Assembly: GCA_022414725.1 (NCBI GenBank)
Contig: CM039464.1
Coordinates: 33,184,218 to 33,248,217, forward strand
Origin: Microglena sp. YARC
Lineage: Eukaryota > Chlorophyta > Chlorophyceae > Chlamydomonadales > Chlamydomonadaceae
Reading direction: 5' to 3'
Length of the DNA stretch: 64,000 bases
Positions 11,356 through 22,362 of this stretch are shown one piece after another; positions within the stretch are counted from its first letter, which is position 1; each line of letters begins with the position of its first letter. The notes below the pieces were generated by a model. The model ran no database searches. It was not told the DNA's origin and saw only the letters and a program-made list of their open reading frames with translations. The position numbers and the translations under genes are program-made.

Positions 11356-12863
11356 ATTATAAGGAGATAGTGTCCAGAGGGGCTCATATCCATGTCTATT
11401 TTTCTATTTTTGTTGCTCTTGCTATGGATGTTTCCACTGGGACAGTGGGTAGTGCTGATAAGAGAGAAGAGCAGGAGGAGCAGTGCTGTTATCCAGAGGT
11501 CAAGGGGGTTTGCTACTTCCTGTATCCCTTGAAGGTGTTGGCTTTGGGGTAAGCCTTGTTGGCTGTGGTGCTGGCAACCTGTGGAGTGGTGAGTGTTTTG
11601 ATGTTGTTGGTTTTTGGTGGCAGGGATGCAGGTGTAGAAGGTACTATAGGGTTTGGTTTGATTGGGGTTTACCTTGAGAGCAGCCGTTTGGAGGAAGCTG
11701 CTCCAGTCATTTCCCAGTTCAGGGTCTGCTGGGGTGTTGCAGTGCTCACTGGTGATGGCACCTGCTCCAAAGATGTCATCATCATCAGCGGCTTCATAGG
11801 GTGCAGGTGGCCAAGCTGCAGGTGGATCAGGGGTTTCATGGTTGAGGAGCATGTCAACAATGGCCTTCTGGTAGGTGGTGACATGGTATTCGGGGGGGTG
11901 TCCATCCAGGGAGGTCTTGAGAGCCCTCCATTGGTCCAGGTCACCCTTGGTGTGGGGGTCAAGGGGGCCTTTTCCCTTAGCGGAATTCTTGGAGATCTCT
12001 CTCCTGATCATCCAAGTGGCCAGGCAGTTCCAGATCTTGCCTGGCTTGCCCTTGGTCATGGCAGGGTCGTAGTCAGGGAGGAAGGAGGGCCTGAGGGTGT
12101 AGGTAGAGCCACCAGAATGGAGGATGCCTCTGGTGGAGAGGAAGGTTATCAGGACTGTAGCTCTGTTTAAGAGCATGAGGTGGATGCCTCGGTTGGCTTG
12201 TGTTGACCTGGTGATAGGATCATGTAAGTAGAGAGGGATGCCCTCCCTGGTGACAAGGGAGTTGTTAATGTGAGCAGCGGTGGTGACATAATCGCTGCAG
12301 ATCTTTTCCCTGGAGATGGTGTCCCACAGGTCTGGTGAGTGTAGGTCCTCATCAAGGCCCTCCAGCTCCTTGGGGAACATCCTCCTCAGAGTAGCGAGGT
12401 AGTGCCTGTTGGATTCCATGATGACTTGGTGCAGTCCAAGGCGGTCTTCAAGGTTGACGATCTGGTCAGTCTTCAAGATCACTGAGCACTGGTAGGCATC
12501 TGAGGGGATGTTGGAGGGGCTGATGAAGAGGCTGTAGTGGTCAGTCCTCCTGATGTGGAGGGGGAGCAGGGACTCAATGGACTCCTTGATTGCGGGAGTG
12601 GCGCACATGGCGCTGGTGACAGTCCTCTTGTCGCGAGTGGTCTCTACCAGCATGAAGTTGAGTGAGTTATGCACTGTCATGGTGTCGTCGTGGTCTTCTT
12701 TGTTAATCAAGGCGAGCTGGAGGATGACCTCGAGCTTCACAAGCCAGTTGGGTTTGTCTTCTGCTTCAATGTTCCTCCAGTCGGAGTGCATGTAAGCTTC
12801 AGAGGCTCGGCGAACCTCCTCGATGTCGTGGAAGTCGAGGTGGTCAGGAGGGGGATAAGTCAC
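11352..12863 (-). CDS. LINE copy 1: unassigned 503-codon ORF
   Basis: Long open frame conserved in both copies, but not a family I recognise. The N-terminal ~330 residues look globular and helix-rich (HDIEEVRRASEAYMHSDW, MLLNRATVLITFLSTRGIL). An acidic patch (AADDDDIFGAG) and a Q/H-rich tract follow, then a hydrophobic run (WITALLLLLFSLIS) near the C-terminus that could be a membrane segment. It opens at a GTG overlapping the stop of ORF1; the first ATG is at residue 25. By position it would be a second structural or accessory protein. In copy 2 a 170-bp deletion removes its 5' end. Confidence 0.65.
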   Translation of the reverse strand: MTYPPPDHLDFHDIEEVRRASEAYMHSDWRNIEAEDKPNWLVKLEVILQLALINKEDHDDTMTVHNSLNFMLVETTRDKRTVTSAMCATPAIKESIESLLPLHIRRTDHYSLFISPSNIPSDAYQCSVILKTDQIVNLEDRLGLHQVIMESNRHYLATLRRMFPKELEGLDEDLHSPDLWDTISREKICSDYVTTAAHINNSLVTREGIPLYLHDPITRSTQANRGIHLMLLNRATVLITFLSTRGILHSGGSTYTLRPSFLPDYDPAMTKGKPGKIWNCLATWMIRREISKNSAKGKGPLDPHTKGDLDQWRALKTSLDGHPPEYHVTTYQKAIVDMLLNHETPDPPAAWPPAPYEAADDDDIFGAGAITSEHCNTPADPELGNDWSSFLQTAALKVNPNQTKPYSTFYTCIPATKNQQHQNTHHSTGCQHHSQQGLPQSQHLQGIQEVANPLDLWITALLLLLFSLISTTHCPSGNIHSKSNKNRKIDMDMSPSGHYLLIM

Positions 12864-14947
12864 TGGGACAGAGAAGCTGAGGGGAGGTGATGGTGAGGTG
12901 AGTTTCCTGGGGGATCCTGCGACTTCCGCATCATCTGCGGCGTTGGTCTTCTGCCCCTTGGCCTTCTTGGTGGGAGGGGCATGGTCATGGCCAGGGCATC
13001 AGGGTTGGAGAAGGGTGTGGGAGGGTCAGTGACATCTGTGCCCTGTGCTTCTGTCATATGCTCATCTCCCCCTTCAGCTAGGGGGTTTGGAGATGCCCCT
13101 GGGGCTGGTGGGTGTGCAGGGTTGGTTGTTCTGCTAGGGGGATAGTGGGGAATGGGTACAAGTGTTGTGGCAGTAGGTGCAGTGGGTTGCTCTGAGAGGA
13201 CACTTCCACTGGGAGTATGGGTGGGGATCCTGATCTGCTGACAAACATCAATGATCTGCCAGGCAGGGTTTCTGGTGGACCTGCCCAGGGAGGTAAGTCT
13301 AGTGATGGTGTTGGCTGTAGAGATGGTGCCCTTGGGATAGAGGCTCTCACTGTCTTCAATATTGACTAAGATTTTGCAGGGGATGAGGTGGTTGGTGTTT
13401 ACTAGAGGGGTGAGAGTGGGTACCCCTGTCTCAAGGTTTCTGCTTTTGGCTAGGACTGCAAAGTTGCGGAGGTGTTTGATAGTCAGGAGGGGGAGTTTGT
13501 GCAGGTGAGTGGCATGAATGTGGACTGTTACTTTCCACTCTACGGGTGTAGTAGGGGTGCTGCAGACTTGGTCGACATGCTTCTCACTGATGTCGCCAGC
13601 CAGTATGCCAGGGGGCATCTGGCGGAATGCTGCGTTGACATGCCTAGCAACTGAGTCAGGGGTGGTGCAAGCCAAGGCATTGTCAGGGAAGAAGCCGGGT
13701 CTGGGCCTGTTGGTAAGCCTCATGCTGGTGGTGTTGCCAACAATGCCTCCCAGCACCACCTTGATAATCTTGGCATCTTGGGGAATGCCGTGGATGGGGT
13801 AAGTCACAACTGTTTGGTCGCTCAGCTCGGCCGCGAAGGGGTCGATGTTATGGAAGACTGATTCGTCGTTGGGTGACGGAGGGTGGATGGTTGCGTTAAT
13901 TTCCTCGTGGGTCTCATAGACTCGATGGCTCGCTGTAGGTGAGTATCCCAAAAGACGTGGCGTTGCGCGGTGAATCCTCGGGGGGGTAGAGGACGTCCCC
14001 TCTGGATTCGAGCACAGGCTTGGTGCCACTGAGACCTGTCGAGGAGATATTGTTATTTGCGAGGTTCGGATAGCTGCCGTCAGGCTTATGCTTTCCATTT
14101 TGGGGGCTGCCGTCAGGCTTTTGCCCCCCATTGAATCTGCAGGATTCAATAGGACTCTCACCTTCGCCACGATGGACGGTATTATCCCAGTAAGGGTGGA
14201 TTTGGGAGAGATGTTGGTTTGGATGGAATGTGTTGTTGCGGAGCAGGGAGACGCAGCAATGGTCGAAGGGAGGTTGAGGGTCGGTGCGTGAGTACAGGTC
14301 GTTACTGGGGAGGCACGACTCGTAGTTCTCACCTGTGAGGAGCTTAGATTGGAAGGGGCCATATCGGAGCATTGTATCGTTGGAGGGTTGTGGGGCTTGA
14401 GAGTTGCAAGTGTTGTGGTGTTGGAAGGCTGTGCTTGTTAGGAGGATAAGAAGGACGACGATGTGGATCGTCGCGTTGGAGATGGTATCTTTTCCATAGT
14501 AGGGTTTGGTGGTGATTTTTGATTGTTTGATGCTGGAAGTGGAGATGATATTTTTTTTGATGGTGGTCAGGATTCGTCGGAGGGTGGTGACGATCATCGT
14601 GGGATTTGGTATGCAGGTGCCCCATCCTGGAATATCTGTATAGCAGGTGTTCCAGGATCGCTTCGCGACAGCGTGTCCGCTCGAAACGTGGTGTTGTTCT
14701 TCTTGTTTGGTGTAGATTTGGTAATCCGCCCGGTACGGGGATTTTGGTGGTAGAATTTGGTTGGGTGATGCTGGCAGAGGCGTTGGGCGCTTTGATATTC
14801 CCTACCTTTTTCCATGGGTTTTGCTGCGCTCTGGTGCTTCCAGAGCGCTGCTTCCCTGGATTCGAACTGCTCGCTCGCCGACAGTTGAGATGGATCACTT
14901 TGGAGGAGGTGGAGGTGGGGAGCGGTGGATCTGAGATGGGGGCACAT
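12860..14947 (-). CDS. LINE copy 1: ORF1 (gag-like), frameshifted
   Basis: The 5'-most coding region. The 3' half (12860-13920) is a proline-rich frame with conserved segments such as PIHGIPQDAKIIKVVLGG and FRQMPPGILAGDISEKHVDQV, ending in basic PPRRPRGRRP. The 5' half is better explained by other frames (14597-13914 contains LLTGENYESCLPSNDLYS and a hydrophobic TIHIVVLLILLTS), so at least one frameshift lies near 13925. By position and its basic tail it may bind RNA. No CCHC knuckle or RRM is visible. Copy 2 lacks about 336 bp within it. Confidence 0.5.
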
Positions 14948-15103
14948 TGCTCATTTCCCTCGCGGGTGTGATCGTTACAAAGCCTAGCGTCGCGGCATTC
15001 CGAATCCAGTTTCCGCTAATGCGGAGGGGAAGTAGCGCCTACGAAATCTGCTCTCGATGTTTGTCGGTTGTTGAAGGAATTTTGTAAATATGTTGCTAGC
15101 GGA

Positions 15104-15261
15104 TATACCATTGCTTCATGTTCCGCTCCTGGTCGACCTGTGGCTTGAAGAGGGGTGCTACGGGTGGTGCTACCGGGGGGGCTGCTTCTACTTGTCCAGG
15201 TGTGGCCGCTAGTACGTTTTCACCTCGGCAGTTTTCTACCTCAAGTCGGCAAGATTGCAAA
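15104..15261. other. Continuation of the sequence split by LINE copy 1
   Basis: Resumes the ~212-bp repeat interrupted at 2906, then a GC-rich stretch. No gene recognised. Confidence 0.45.
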
Positions 15262-15450
15262 GCGCAACTTCATAAGCAGAATGGCTGAGAGCATCTAAAT
15301 TAGCAGAATTGCTGAGCGCAACTTCATAAGCAGAATGGCTGAGAGCATCTACCTGAGCAGAATTGCGGAGCGCAAGAAACCTCAGCAGAATTGCTGAGCG
15401 CATCTTACTTACCAGAATTGCTGAGCGGAACTACCTGAGCAGAATTGCTG
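15262..15450. repeat. 27-bp minisatellite, seven units
   Basis: Six units of 27-28 bp and a final 26-bp unit, each close to gcgcaacttcataagcagaa plus tggctga. The two sub-types alternate at first (gcgcaac and gagcatc starts). As 27 is divisible by three, one plus-strand frame gives a nine-residue repeat (ISRMAESIY / ISRIAERNF), so it may be a relic of a repetitive coding region. The chromovirus LTR begins exactly one base short of a unit end. Confidence 0.85.
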
Positions 15451-15745
15451 TGTGGTATATGAATACCTTGTAACACGGAGTGCCTTGTAACTGGAAGCCT
15501 AAGAAATGATCTCAGGAGTTTAGACGGCCCTAAGAGTCAGAAGCACGGCTTAAGACTCCCTTCCCGCTTCCAGCGCGTCTAGACCCTAATGGAACCCTCG
15601 TTTTAGGTATTCCCGAGTAGCTGATCAGACACTGATCAGTGGGTCAATTCGCTCGGTTTCAACTGCCTACAGAAGTCGGTCGTCATCTGTCGGAAAGTCG
15701 TCACCACCGCGTGGCAACTCAGTGGGAGGATCGTTATCCACCACA
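15451..15745 (-). repeat. Chromovirus 3' LTR
   Basis: 295 bp matching 21435-21729. On the element strand it begins TGTGGT and ends ACCACA, the short inverted termini usual for LTRs. It includes the last 79 nt of the pol frame, whose stop is at 15667. Confidence 0.95.
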
Positions 15746-18558
15746 ATTCCCCCTTCTCTAGCCCTAGCCTTCTCCTGAAGTCTAGTACTCTTTCGAATGA
15801 GAAACTCATCAGGGGTTACAGTCGCATAATCCCTGTGAGTAGGTTTTTTAACCGTTTTAGGTTTCGGGTCGTTGGCACCTGTCACGGGTCGTACCCGAGA
15901 AGGGTGTTGTCTCCAATACAAATCAATTTGTTCAGAGCACATAGGTAACAACTCTTCTTCGAGTTCCCAAGAGTGAACATGGTCTGAGTGTAACCATTGT
16001 ACATAGTAATACACCGTACCAGACTGTATCTTGTGATCAACAACGTTGCTAATCTCGTAGATAGGTTCACCGCATGTGCGTAACAATTCCGGATTTGGTC
16101 TAATAAACCCAGTCCTGTCGGATAGGTATTCTTTGACAAGAGATACGTGAAACGTTGGATGAATCTTCCATCCTTCGGGGAGGGATAGAGTCACTGCAAT
16201 GGTCTCCCCCCTCTTTTGGATAGTGTGAGAGATTTTGTAGGGACCAACGAATCTGGGCATGAGCTTCCGAGTCATACCAGGCCAGTATTTGATGTTCTTC
16301 GAGTTCAACAAAACTTCCTGACCGTGAGTATACTTCACCGGTCGACGGTGCAAGTCTGCATACGTTTTTTGACGATCCTTCGCGGATTTAAGCGCTGCCT
16401 TGGCCGTGTCATATGCGTTATTCATATGCTCGACCCAGGACAGGGCTGGTTGATGTGCCGTAGCGATGACATCATCTGATGGTTGTAGTGCCACTCGAGG
16501 GTATCTACCGTACAGCAACCGAAACGGAAAATCTCGAATGCTTCTGTTGTACGATTTGTTGATGGCGAATTGCGCATTCGGCAAAAGACTGGCCCAATTT
16601 TTCTGATTCGCAGAGGAAAAATGGCGAAGAGTGTCCTCGAGAACACTGCTCATACGTTCTGTTTGACCATCTGTTTGTGGGTGAAATGCAGTCGACATTC
16701 CAGGGCGGATAGCGCACAGAGTTAATAGTGTTTGCCAAAACTTACTCGTGAACTTAACATCGCGATCAGAGATGATGGAAAGCGGATGGCCTTGTTCGCT
16801 GAGCACTCGCTCGTGGAACAGGGTAGCAATCTTTTCAGCATCGTCTGTCGTTTTGCATGGGATAAGTTTGACCATCTTCGTAAGGCGATCAACGATCACG
16901 TAGATCTGATCAAAACCATTCGATTTCGGTAGCCCAACGATGAAGTCCATGGACAGTGAATCGAAGGGGGCGGTCGGAATCGAAAGGGGTTGAAGGTTAC
17001 CCTGCGGGTTCTGATGTGAAATTTGTACCCGTTGGCAAGAATCACAGTGGCGTACGTAATCAACGACATCGAGTCGCATGGCAGGCCACCAATAGTAGCG
17101 TGCAACAGATCGAAAAGTTCGGTCGATGCCTCCATGTCCACTTCGTTGGGTATCGTGGAAAGCAAACAAAATCCGAGCTTTGAGCGAATTACCATTTGGT
17201 ACAACGATCTGCGACTCAGATGCTGCTCTTATGGATTTGCCGGTGCCAACCCAGAAACCATCTGCCCGTTTTGAGAGGTACTTGGTATTGTGCGGATTAT
17301 CGAACCACAAGTCTTCCGTGTAACCATGCAGAATATCTGGGGCTATTTCGCGCATGTGGAGTGGGTCATTTGCGGACAGCCTCTGAATGAACAAAGCCGT
17401 AGCCTCTGAGAAGGCTGGATTCCTACTCAGAGGGTCAGCTACGTTAGTACGGCCCGCGATATGAGCCCACTTCATGTTCGTGAAGCGCGAGAAAAACTCA
17501 AGATATCGTGCCTGCTTTCTGCTCAGCATGGGCTGATTTGCAAGGTAGACGAGGGGTTCGTGGTCGGTGTCAAGTTCGAACTTGCCAGTGCAACCTTCGA
17601 GGTAGCATCGCCATTCTTTCAAGGCCAAGTACACTGCGAGTAATTCTTGCTCGCCCGTGGAGTAGTTTCGTTCAGCGCTTGAGAATTTGTGAGAGTGGTG
17701 CGCGATGGGTCGCCCATCTTGCATGAGAACGCCCCCTGCACCAACGACAGAAGCATCGGTTACCGCCCGATAGTCTTTCGCTGGGTCAGGGTGTGCAAGC
17801 AAAGGAGCCTTCGTAAGACTTTCTTTGATGCCGAGGAATGCCTCCTGGCAGGCTTGGGTCCAAACATTTTGAAATGCAGGTCCCTTGAGCCCTGCCTGTC
17901 GTTTTCCGAGTGGTTTCGGACTTGGTGTCACCGTCGGTGATTTTGTCAGTCCTGGCGGTTTCAATTTCGGTGAAATCGGTGCTGGCCTGTCTGTAAGATT
18001 CGAAATCTGGATTAGAGGGGCTGCGAGCGTCGAGTAACCTTGGATAAACTTTCTGAAAAAGTTAGAGAGTCCCAGGAACTGCTGAACTTCCTTCGAGGAG
18101 GTAGATGTGGGACAATCTGCAACTGCTTTCACCTTCGTTTCGTTGACTCGGACGCCTTCACCGGAGAGCACATGCCCTAGGTATTTGACTTCCGGTCTAT
18201 AGAAGAAACACTTTTCTCGTTTAAGAAAGAGGTGGTTATCTTCAAGACGTTGTAACACAATTCGAATGTGTTTTTCGTGTTCTTCATCATTACTGCTGTA
18301 GATGAGAATATCATCCAAGTAAATGACGACGAATTTGCCAATTAAATCTCTGAACACGGTGTTCATGACTTTTGTAAAGGCCGAGGGTGCATTTGCTAGC
18401 CCAAAAGGGAGAACCTTGAATTCATAGAGTCCCATCGGGGTTATGAACGCAGTTTTCGGGACGTCTGAATCATGTAACCGTATGTTGTGGTACGCATAAC
18501 GTAAATCCAGATTTGAGAACACACTAGCTCCTCGAACTGAGTCAAAACAGATCGTCAA
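15667..18558 (-). CDS. Chromovirus pol: RT, RNase H, integrase, chromodomain
   Basis: A 963-codon open frame. It holds the RT palm with YLDD at residues 80-83, and RNase H motifs ([24 protein letters not shown]). The integrase zinc-binding HHCC region includes HGGIDRTF and CDSCQR. The integrase core has D-D-E candidates in [15 protein letters not shown] and [11 protein letters not shown]. Near the C-terminus is a chromodomain ([25 protein letters not shown]), which in this clade directs insertion to marked chromatin. The frame is separated from the protease frame by one extra T in a T-run near 18548. The last 26 codons lie in the LTR. Confidence 0.95.
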   Translation of the reverse strand: MTICFDSVRGASVFSNLDLRYAYHNIRLHDSDVPKTAFITPMGLYEFKVLPFGLANAPSAFTKVMNTVFRDLIGKFVVIYLDDILIYSSNDEEHEKHIRIVLQRLEDNHLFLKREKCFFYRPEVKYLGHVLSGEGVRVNETKVKAVADCPTSTSSKEVQQFLGLSNFFRKFIQGYSTLAAPLIQISNLTDRPAPISPKLKPPGLTKSPTVTPSPKPLGKRQAGLKGPAFQNVWTQACQEAFLGIKESLTKAPLLAHPDPAKDYRAVTDASVVGAGGVLMQDGRPIAHHSHKFSSAERNYSTGEQELLAVYLALKEWRCYLEGCTGKFELDTDHEPLVYLANQPMLSRKQARYLEFFSRFTNMKWAHIAGRTNVADPLSRNPAFSEATALFIQRLSANDPLHMREIAPDILHGYTEDLWFDNPHNTKYLSKRADGFWVGTGKSIRAASESQIVVPNGNSLKARILFAFHDTQRSGHGGIDRTFRSVARYYWWPAMRLDVVDYVRHCDSCQRVQISHQNPQGNLQPLSIPTAPFDSLSMDFIVGLPKSNGFDQIYVIVDRLTKMVKLIPCKTTDDAEKIATLFHERVLSEQGHPLSIISDRDVKFTSKFWQTLLTLCAIRPGMSTAFHPQTDGQTERMSSVLEDTLRHFSSANQKNWASLLPNAQFAINKSYNRSIRDFPFRLLYGRYPRVALQPSDDVIATAHQPALSWVEHMNNAYDTAKAALKSAKDRQKTYADLHRRPVKYTHGQEVLLNSKNIKYWPGMTRKLMPRFVGPYKISHTIQKRGETIAVTLSLPEGWKIHPTFHVSLVKEYLSDRTGFIRPNPELLRTCGEPIYEISNVVDHKIQSGTVYYYVQWLHSDHVHSWELEEELLPMCSEQIDLYWRQHPSRVRPVTGANDPKPKTVKKPTHRDYATVTPDEFLIRKSTRLQEKARAREGGIVVDNDPPTELPRGGDDFPTDDDRLL
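15746..15759 (-). promoter_or_regulatory. Polypurine tract (plus-strand primer)
   Basis: On the element strand the sequence agagaagggggaat sits directly before the TGTGGT start of the 3' LTR, the position of the primer for second-strand DNA synthesis. Confidence 0.8.
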
Positions 18559-19690
18559 TTCGTGGGAGGGGATAGCGATTTGGTACCGTGACCTTGTTCA
18601 ATTTACGATAGTCGATAGCCATCCTCCAAGAGCCATCGGGTTTGGCGATGAAAAGGGCTGGTGCGCCCCACGGGCTCGAGCTAGGGCTGATGTAGCCTTT
18701 GGCCAACAAGTCTTTAACTTGGTTTTGGACCTCTAGCAGTTCTGCGGGGGACAACCGGTGTCCTCGAGAGAATTGTGGGGATGCCGCCTCCGTGAGGGGG
18801 CATACGAATGGGGTGTCAGCCCTAAGGTCAGAAATCTTGTCTGCCGGGGCGAAGACCTTTTTAAAGTCCGTTTCGCAACCCGAGATTATCCGTTCGTGTT
18901 TCGTTTGTTGCACCGTGTTTGCTTGTGCTGCCGTTACTCGAATTGTAAAGGCATCGTCGTCTTGGTCCACTGATGTGACTAGGACTTCGAAACAATTGAG
19001 TTTTTGTTTTGATTTGCGGATAAACTTTTTAAGTGCTCTGTTCGACAGGACTCCTGGCGTTTTTCGCTGTGCTGTGTCAAAAAATTCGATACGTGCCAAA
19101 GTATAAGCAACCAATTCCTTGATGGAGAGAGGTTCCGACTCGAGTCGGGTGGAGTACAGTTCGACTGCTACTCTACGTTTATGCTTTTTAGCTATTTTGA
19201 AACTGGCTCTGAGACGTGTCTCTTCAAAACCAATGCAGCACCCCGTCTGCATCATCCAACTTCTTCCGAGAAGTGCGGTGGTGCCGGGCCCTAGCGTAGG
19301 GAGGACATAAGCAGATTTAATTTCTGACCTATGTTTGCCTAAGTTCAGGACAAAACTCGTTCTCGTAGTAGTGAGGACTTGGGATCCATCAGCTACCCGC
19401 ACCATGACTGGTGAGCCCGTAAAGGTGGCTAAACCTGCCCTAGCACAGAATTCTGCATCTACGAAGACAGAGTCTGCTCCACTGTCAATGAGAACTTTGC
19501 CAGAGACCCCCGATAGGGTGGCCTCAAAGTGTGCGGTAGCTTGGTCCGCGTGGACACAAGCTGTTGTGCAAGCAGATATGCATGGAATGGCAGGAGGCGG
19601 GGGCAGGGTCGGAAGGCAAGGAGGGGATGTGGTCTGTGCTGTAGATGGTGTTACACAGATAGTAGGGGACGGAAACTGAAAAAGGAACAT
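18542..19690 (-). CDS. Chromovirus protease and N-terminal RT
   Basis: A retropepsin-like aspartic protease ([13 protein letters not shown]) leads into a ~200-residue spacer and then the RT fingers ([31 protein letters not shown]). The frame stops just after RIDDLF because of a one-base T-run insertion. The following frame carries on with the next conserved RT residues, so the two were one polyprotein. Protease releases gag and pol products inside the particle. Confidence 0.92.
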   Translation of the reverse strand: MFLFQFPSPTICVTPSTAQTTSPPCLPTLPPPPAIPCISACTTACVHADQATAHFEATLSGVSGKVLIDSGADSVFVDAEFCARAGLATFTGSPVMVRVADGSQVLTTTRTSFVLNLGKHRSEIKSAYVLPTLGPGTTALLGRSWMMQTGCCIGFEETRLRASFKIAKKHKRRVAVELYSTRLESEPLSIKELVAYTLARIEFFDTAQRKTPGVLSNRALKKFIRKSKQKLNCFEVLVTSVDQDDDAFTIRVTAAQANTVQQTKHERIISGCETDFKKVFAPADKISDLRADTPFVCPLTEAASPQFSRGHRLSPAELLEVQNQVKDLLAKGYISPSSSPWGAPALFIAKPDGSWRMAIDYRKLNKVTVPNRYPLPRIDDLF

Positions 19691-19721
19691 CCCTATCTAT
19701 GTCTACAAGCAGACCTACATC

Positions 19722-21425
19722 CTACATCCTAACGGTAGGGCAGCTAGGGCACTTGGAGGGGGCAGTGGCTGTAGCGGCCGTGCGCTTCGTACCACACTTG
19801 TAACATAAGTTACCCTCCTTAGCTAGTTTAATAGCATCCGGTGTCCAGGGCTGACCGTCAGCCTGCTTCCACTTATGCTTTTCAGCAAATTGTAGCTGTC
19901 CCGCAGGGCTGGAAAAGGGCGGCGGGCCCGTTGCAGCTGGAGTCTGGGCCGTGCCCTTCTTGTGCTTGTGCTGGGTGGACCCCTCGTGAGGTCCACCAGG
20001 CCGTTTGCCTTTTGCCTGAACGTACATGGCCGAGGTAGGGGTTGGTGTTTTGGTGGCAGCAATTTCAGTTTCAATGGCAGCAGCATGTTCGACAAGCTCG
20101 TCTAAAGAGGAAAATCGGCCTCCTTGTGCAGCAGTACGTCTGCGGCATCGTGCCTCGATGGTTGGAATCAGACCAAACCGAAACAGAACTAGCTGATCAT
20201 CCAATTGCATACCCCCGGCAATGCGCACTTCGTTTTAGAAAGCCATAGCGTAATGCCTAACCGTCGAGGTCTGCCGAATCGAGTTGGCATGCAGCCGTTG
20301 GCGTGCATTGATGTCGTCGTCAGCATGGTAGGGGTCATAGAAGTTTAGGAACTGAGTTTTTATCTCAGCCCACGTAATGGCCGGTGACGCGGTCATGAGG
20401 TGGTCTAGCCACTCGGCAGCTACCCCACCAAAGAAGTTTGGTATGTTGGATGGTACTAACATATGGTGCAACGTGCAATATGACTCTAGCAACTTCCACC
20501 AAATCCTACCCCTCGGGAGCTTCTTGTCTTCTACCCCAGTCCAAAGGGATGGACGTTCATACTTGCCAACTAAGGGCCTCGGGACCAAGGGCAAAACATG
20601 TGACTCTACCTTAGCTGCCGCAGCTTGTAGCTCAGCCACTTTGGCCTTGGCCTCCAGCAGCTCAATCTGGGCACGTAGAGCCATTAAAGCGTCCGAATGA
20701 GGTACAGCGGGAGGGCCAACAGCGGGCGGTCCTACAGCGGGCGCTTCAGCAGCGGGCTGGCCAGCAGCAGGCGATCCATCAGCAGGGGGGCCCGCAGGCA
20801 GTCCAGCAGCGGGGCCATCCGGTGGGCCAGCGGGGGCGGGGGGCGTTGCAGGCGATCCAGCAGCGGGGCCCTCAGGTGGTCCAGCGGGGAGCGTTTGCTG
20901 GGCCTTCAGGAGAGCGGAAACTCGAAGTGTCTCCTGTTCGGCATCCCTCATTCGCATTTGGAGCCGAGCCATCTCCTCAAGGTGCTTGGATGCGGTGGCC
21001 TCGGCCTCGTGATGGTAAAGAAGTTCGAGGCTAGCGATAACCTTGTCCTTCTCCACGAGGGCAACGTGCGCGGCAGCCTTGCCAAGCGGCGTGGAGTCAG
21101 GCCTTGTGGCGACCTTCTTGCCATTGACTTTGACAGCCATCCGCGCTTCCTTCAGCTCCTTCTCGGTAGCTGAAAGGTCGGGAGGCGAAGGTGCCGGCCC
21201 TCCAGCGCCTTTTATTTTCTCCTTGGAGAGCTCGTGCAGCTCCCAAGCCTTGACTTGCTGGACGAGCTCTTCGTGGTCCATGTTGTCAACATCCGGGACC
21301 TCAGAAGGTGGAGCCGCAGCAGCGTGGGCTGAAGAAGAGGCCATACTCGGTGATGGTGGGCTCGAGGGGACGTCGGGGGGGGGAGTAAAGCGAGTGGCGC
21401 GGTTTGAAAGCGCGACCAGGCTCAA
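19722..21425 (-). CDS. Chromovirus gag (one frameshift)
   Basis: Starts ten bases inside the 5' LTR boundary. The first ~200 residues are Ala/Pro-rich with a coiled-coil stretch and PAGPP-type repeats. The capsid-like region (WLDHLMTASPAITWAEIKTQFLNFYDP) follows, then frame changes near 20230 and continues as LDDQLVLFRFGLIPTIEARC. It ends with a basic region and a half zinc knuckle (CYKCGTK) plus KCPSCP. The protein would assemble the cytoplasmic particle. The initiator could be the first Met or MASSSAH at about residue 28. Confidence 0.88.
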
Positions 21426-21434
21426 GAAACCAAT

Positions 21435-21729
21435 TGTGGTATATGAATACCTTGTAACACGGAGTGTCTTGTAACTGGAAGCCTAAGAAATGATCTCAGG
21501 AGTTTAGACGGCCCTAAGAGTCAGAAGCACGGCTTAAGACTCCCTTCCCGCTTCCAGCGCGTCTAGACCCTAATGGAACCCTCGTTTTAGGTATTCCCGA
21601 GTAACTGATCAGACACTGATCAGTGGGTCAATTCGCTCGGTTTCAACTGCCTACAGAAGTCGTTCGTCATCTGTCGGAAAGTCGTCACCACCGCGTGGCA
21701 ACTCAGTGGGAGGATCGTTATCCACCACA
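21435..21729 (-). repeat. Chromovirus 5' LTR
   Basis: Partner of 15451-15745. It also carries a copy of the pol C-terminal codons. The element's RNA would start in this repeat and run toward lower coordinates. Confidence 0.95.
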
Positions 21730-22350
21730 TGCAGATTCAGAGGTTGGAAATGCACCAGTTCAATTGAATTGCGTGGTTGGAACTTAGCATTTGTGCAATT
21801 TGCACGTTGCGCGCAAGTAGCAGGTCCAGCCGCGATGGGAGTTTGCAGGCGATTGCTTTGGGTCGGATGGAAACGCTCATGTTGCAAGGACAGTTGGCTT
21901 GCCACGGATGCTTCTTTCCACGCGAACCCTTTAGGGCCAAATGGCTCTTCATCCGGTTACTCATTTTGTGTTACACTCATGTGACACTACTTTTTGACTT
22001 TGTATGACTCGGTGTAACTCTTGAGTCTCTCCTACATTGAGGGCGGTAACAACAGCTTGTTTCCAACCAGTTGGAGGTCCGGTTAAGGATTGTGTTTCGG
22101 AGGGTTTAGACTCGACCTCTAACCGGACCCTTAACTGGTTGGAAACATTCCACCAGTTAAGTAGTCTTTTGCATCTGGCCAGGTCATCTCAAAATGGATC
22201 AACGTGTCAAATGCGCAGCTGATGCTGCTGCTGTTGCTGCTGTTGCAGCTGTTGCAGCCGATGCACCTCAAATTGGCGTAGTTCTTCCTGCTGGCGCGGG
22301 TCCAGATCTAGAACACGCATCTGCGCCTGCCCCTCAGGAAGATCAGTCGA
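21730..22350. other. Sequence between chromovirus and L1-like LINE; minus-strand Q-rich relic
   Basis: No intact gene. At 22204-22350 the minus strand reads a Q-rich coiled-coil tail (DLDPRQQEELRQFEVHRL, then poly-Q) ending in a stop. A matching Q-rich stretch lies at 25930-25985 beyond the LINE. Confidence 0.5.
22059..22146. repeat. Inverted repeat, possible MITE-like hairpin
   Basis: 26-nt arms starting gtttccaaccagtt pair with three consecutive mismatches (gga against aag) around a ~36-nt loop. Nothing coding inside. Confidence 0.75.
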
Positions 22351-22362
22351 AAATTGCGTGGC

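Larger units (their letters stand above)
2920..15090 (-). mobile_element. Full-length dual-endonuclease LINE, copy 1 (12.2 kb)
   Basis: A non-LTR retrotransposon transcribed on the minus strand. A perfect 13-bp TSD (tgttgctagcgga) flanks it at 2907-2919 and 15091-15103. The 3' end carries a short CAATTT-type repeat tail (2920-2936) instead of poly(A). Coding order, 5' to 3': gag-like ORF1, an unassigned ORF, a Josephin-like protease, APE endonuclease, RT, a long unassigned region, RNase H, a CCHC-type zinc finger and a PD-(D/E)XK-like nuclease. A second copy lies at 41308-52984. APE plus a restriction-like endonuclease with RNase H is reminiscent of the Dualen/RandI group described from Chlamydomonas; the assignment is inference. 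Confidence 0.93.
15451..21729 (-). mobile_element. Ty3/Gypsy chromovirus with two 295-bp LTRs
   Basis: Complete LTR retrotransposon on the minus strand, with near-identical LTRs, a polypurine tract, gag, protease, RT, RNase H, integrase and chromodomain. The near-identity of the LTRs (a handful of differences, such as gagtagct / gagtaact) indicates fairly recent insertion. The flanking 5-mers, TGCTG on the left and TGCAG on the right, match at four of five bases and may be a decayed target duplication. Confidence 0.95.

Noticed and set aside
13811..14147. Possible intron in LINE copy 1, absent from copy 2
   Set aside because: Boundaries are not GT-AG or GC-AG on either strand; a deletion in copy 2 is simpler.
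3455..14971. Numerous plus-strand ORFs across the LINE
   Set aside because: Antisense shadows of the minus-strand polyprotein; no domains and not conserved between copies.
15262..15450. Repeat array considered as CRISPR
   Set aside because: Units are contiguous 27-mers without spacers, in a eukaryotic retroelement setting.
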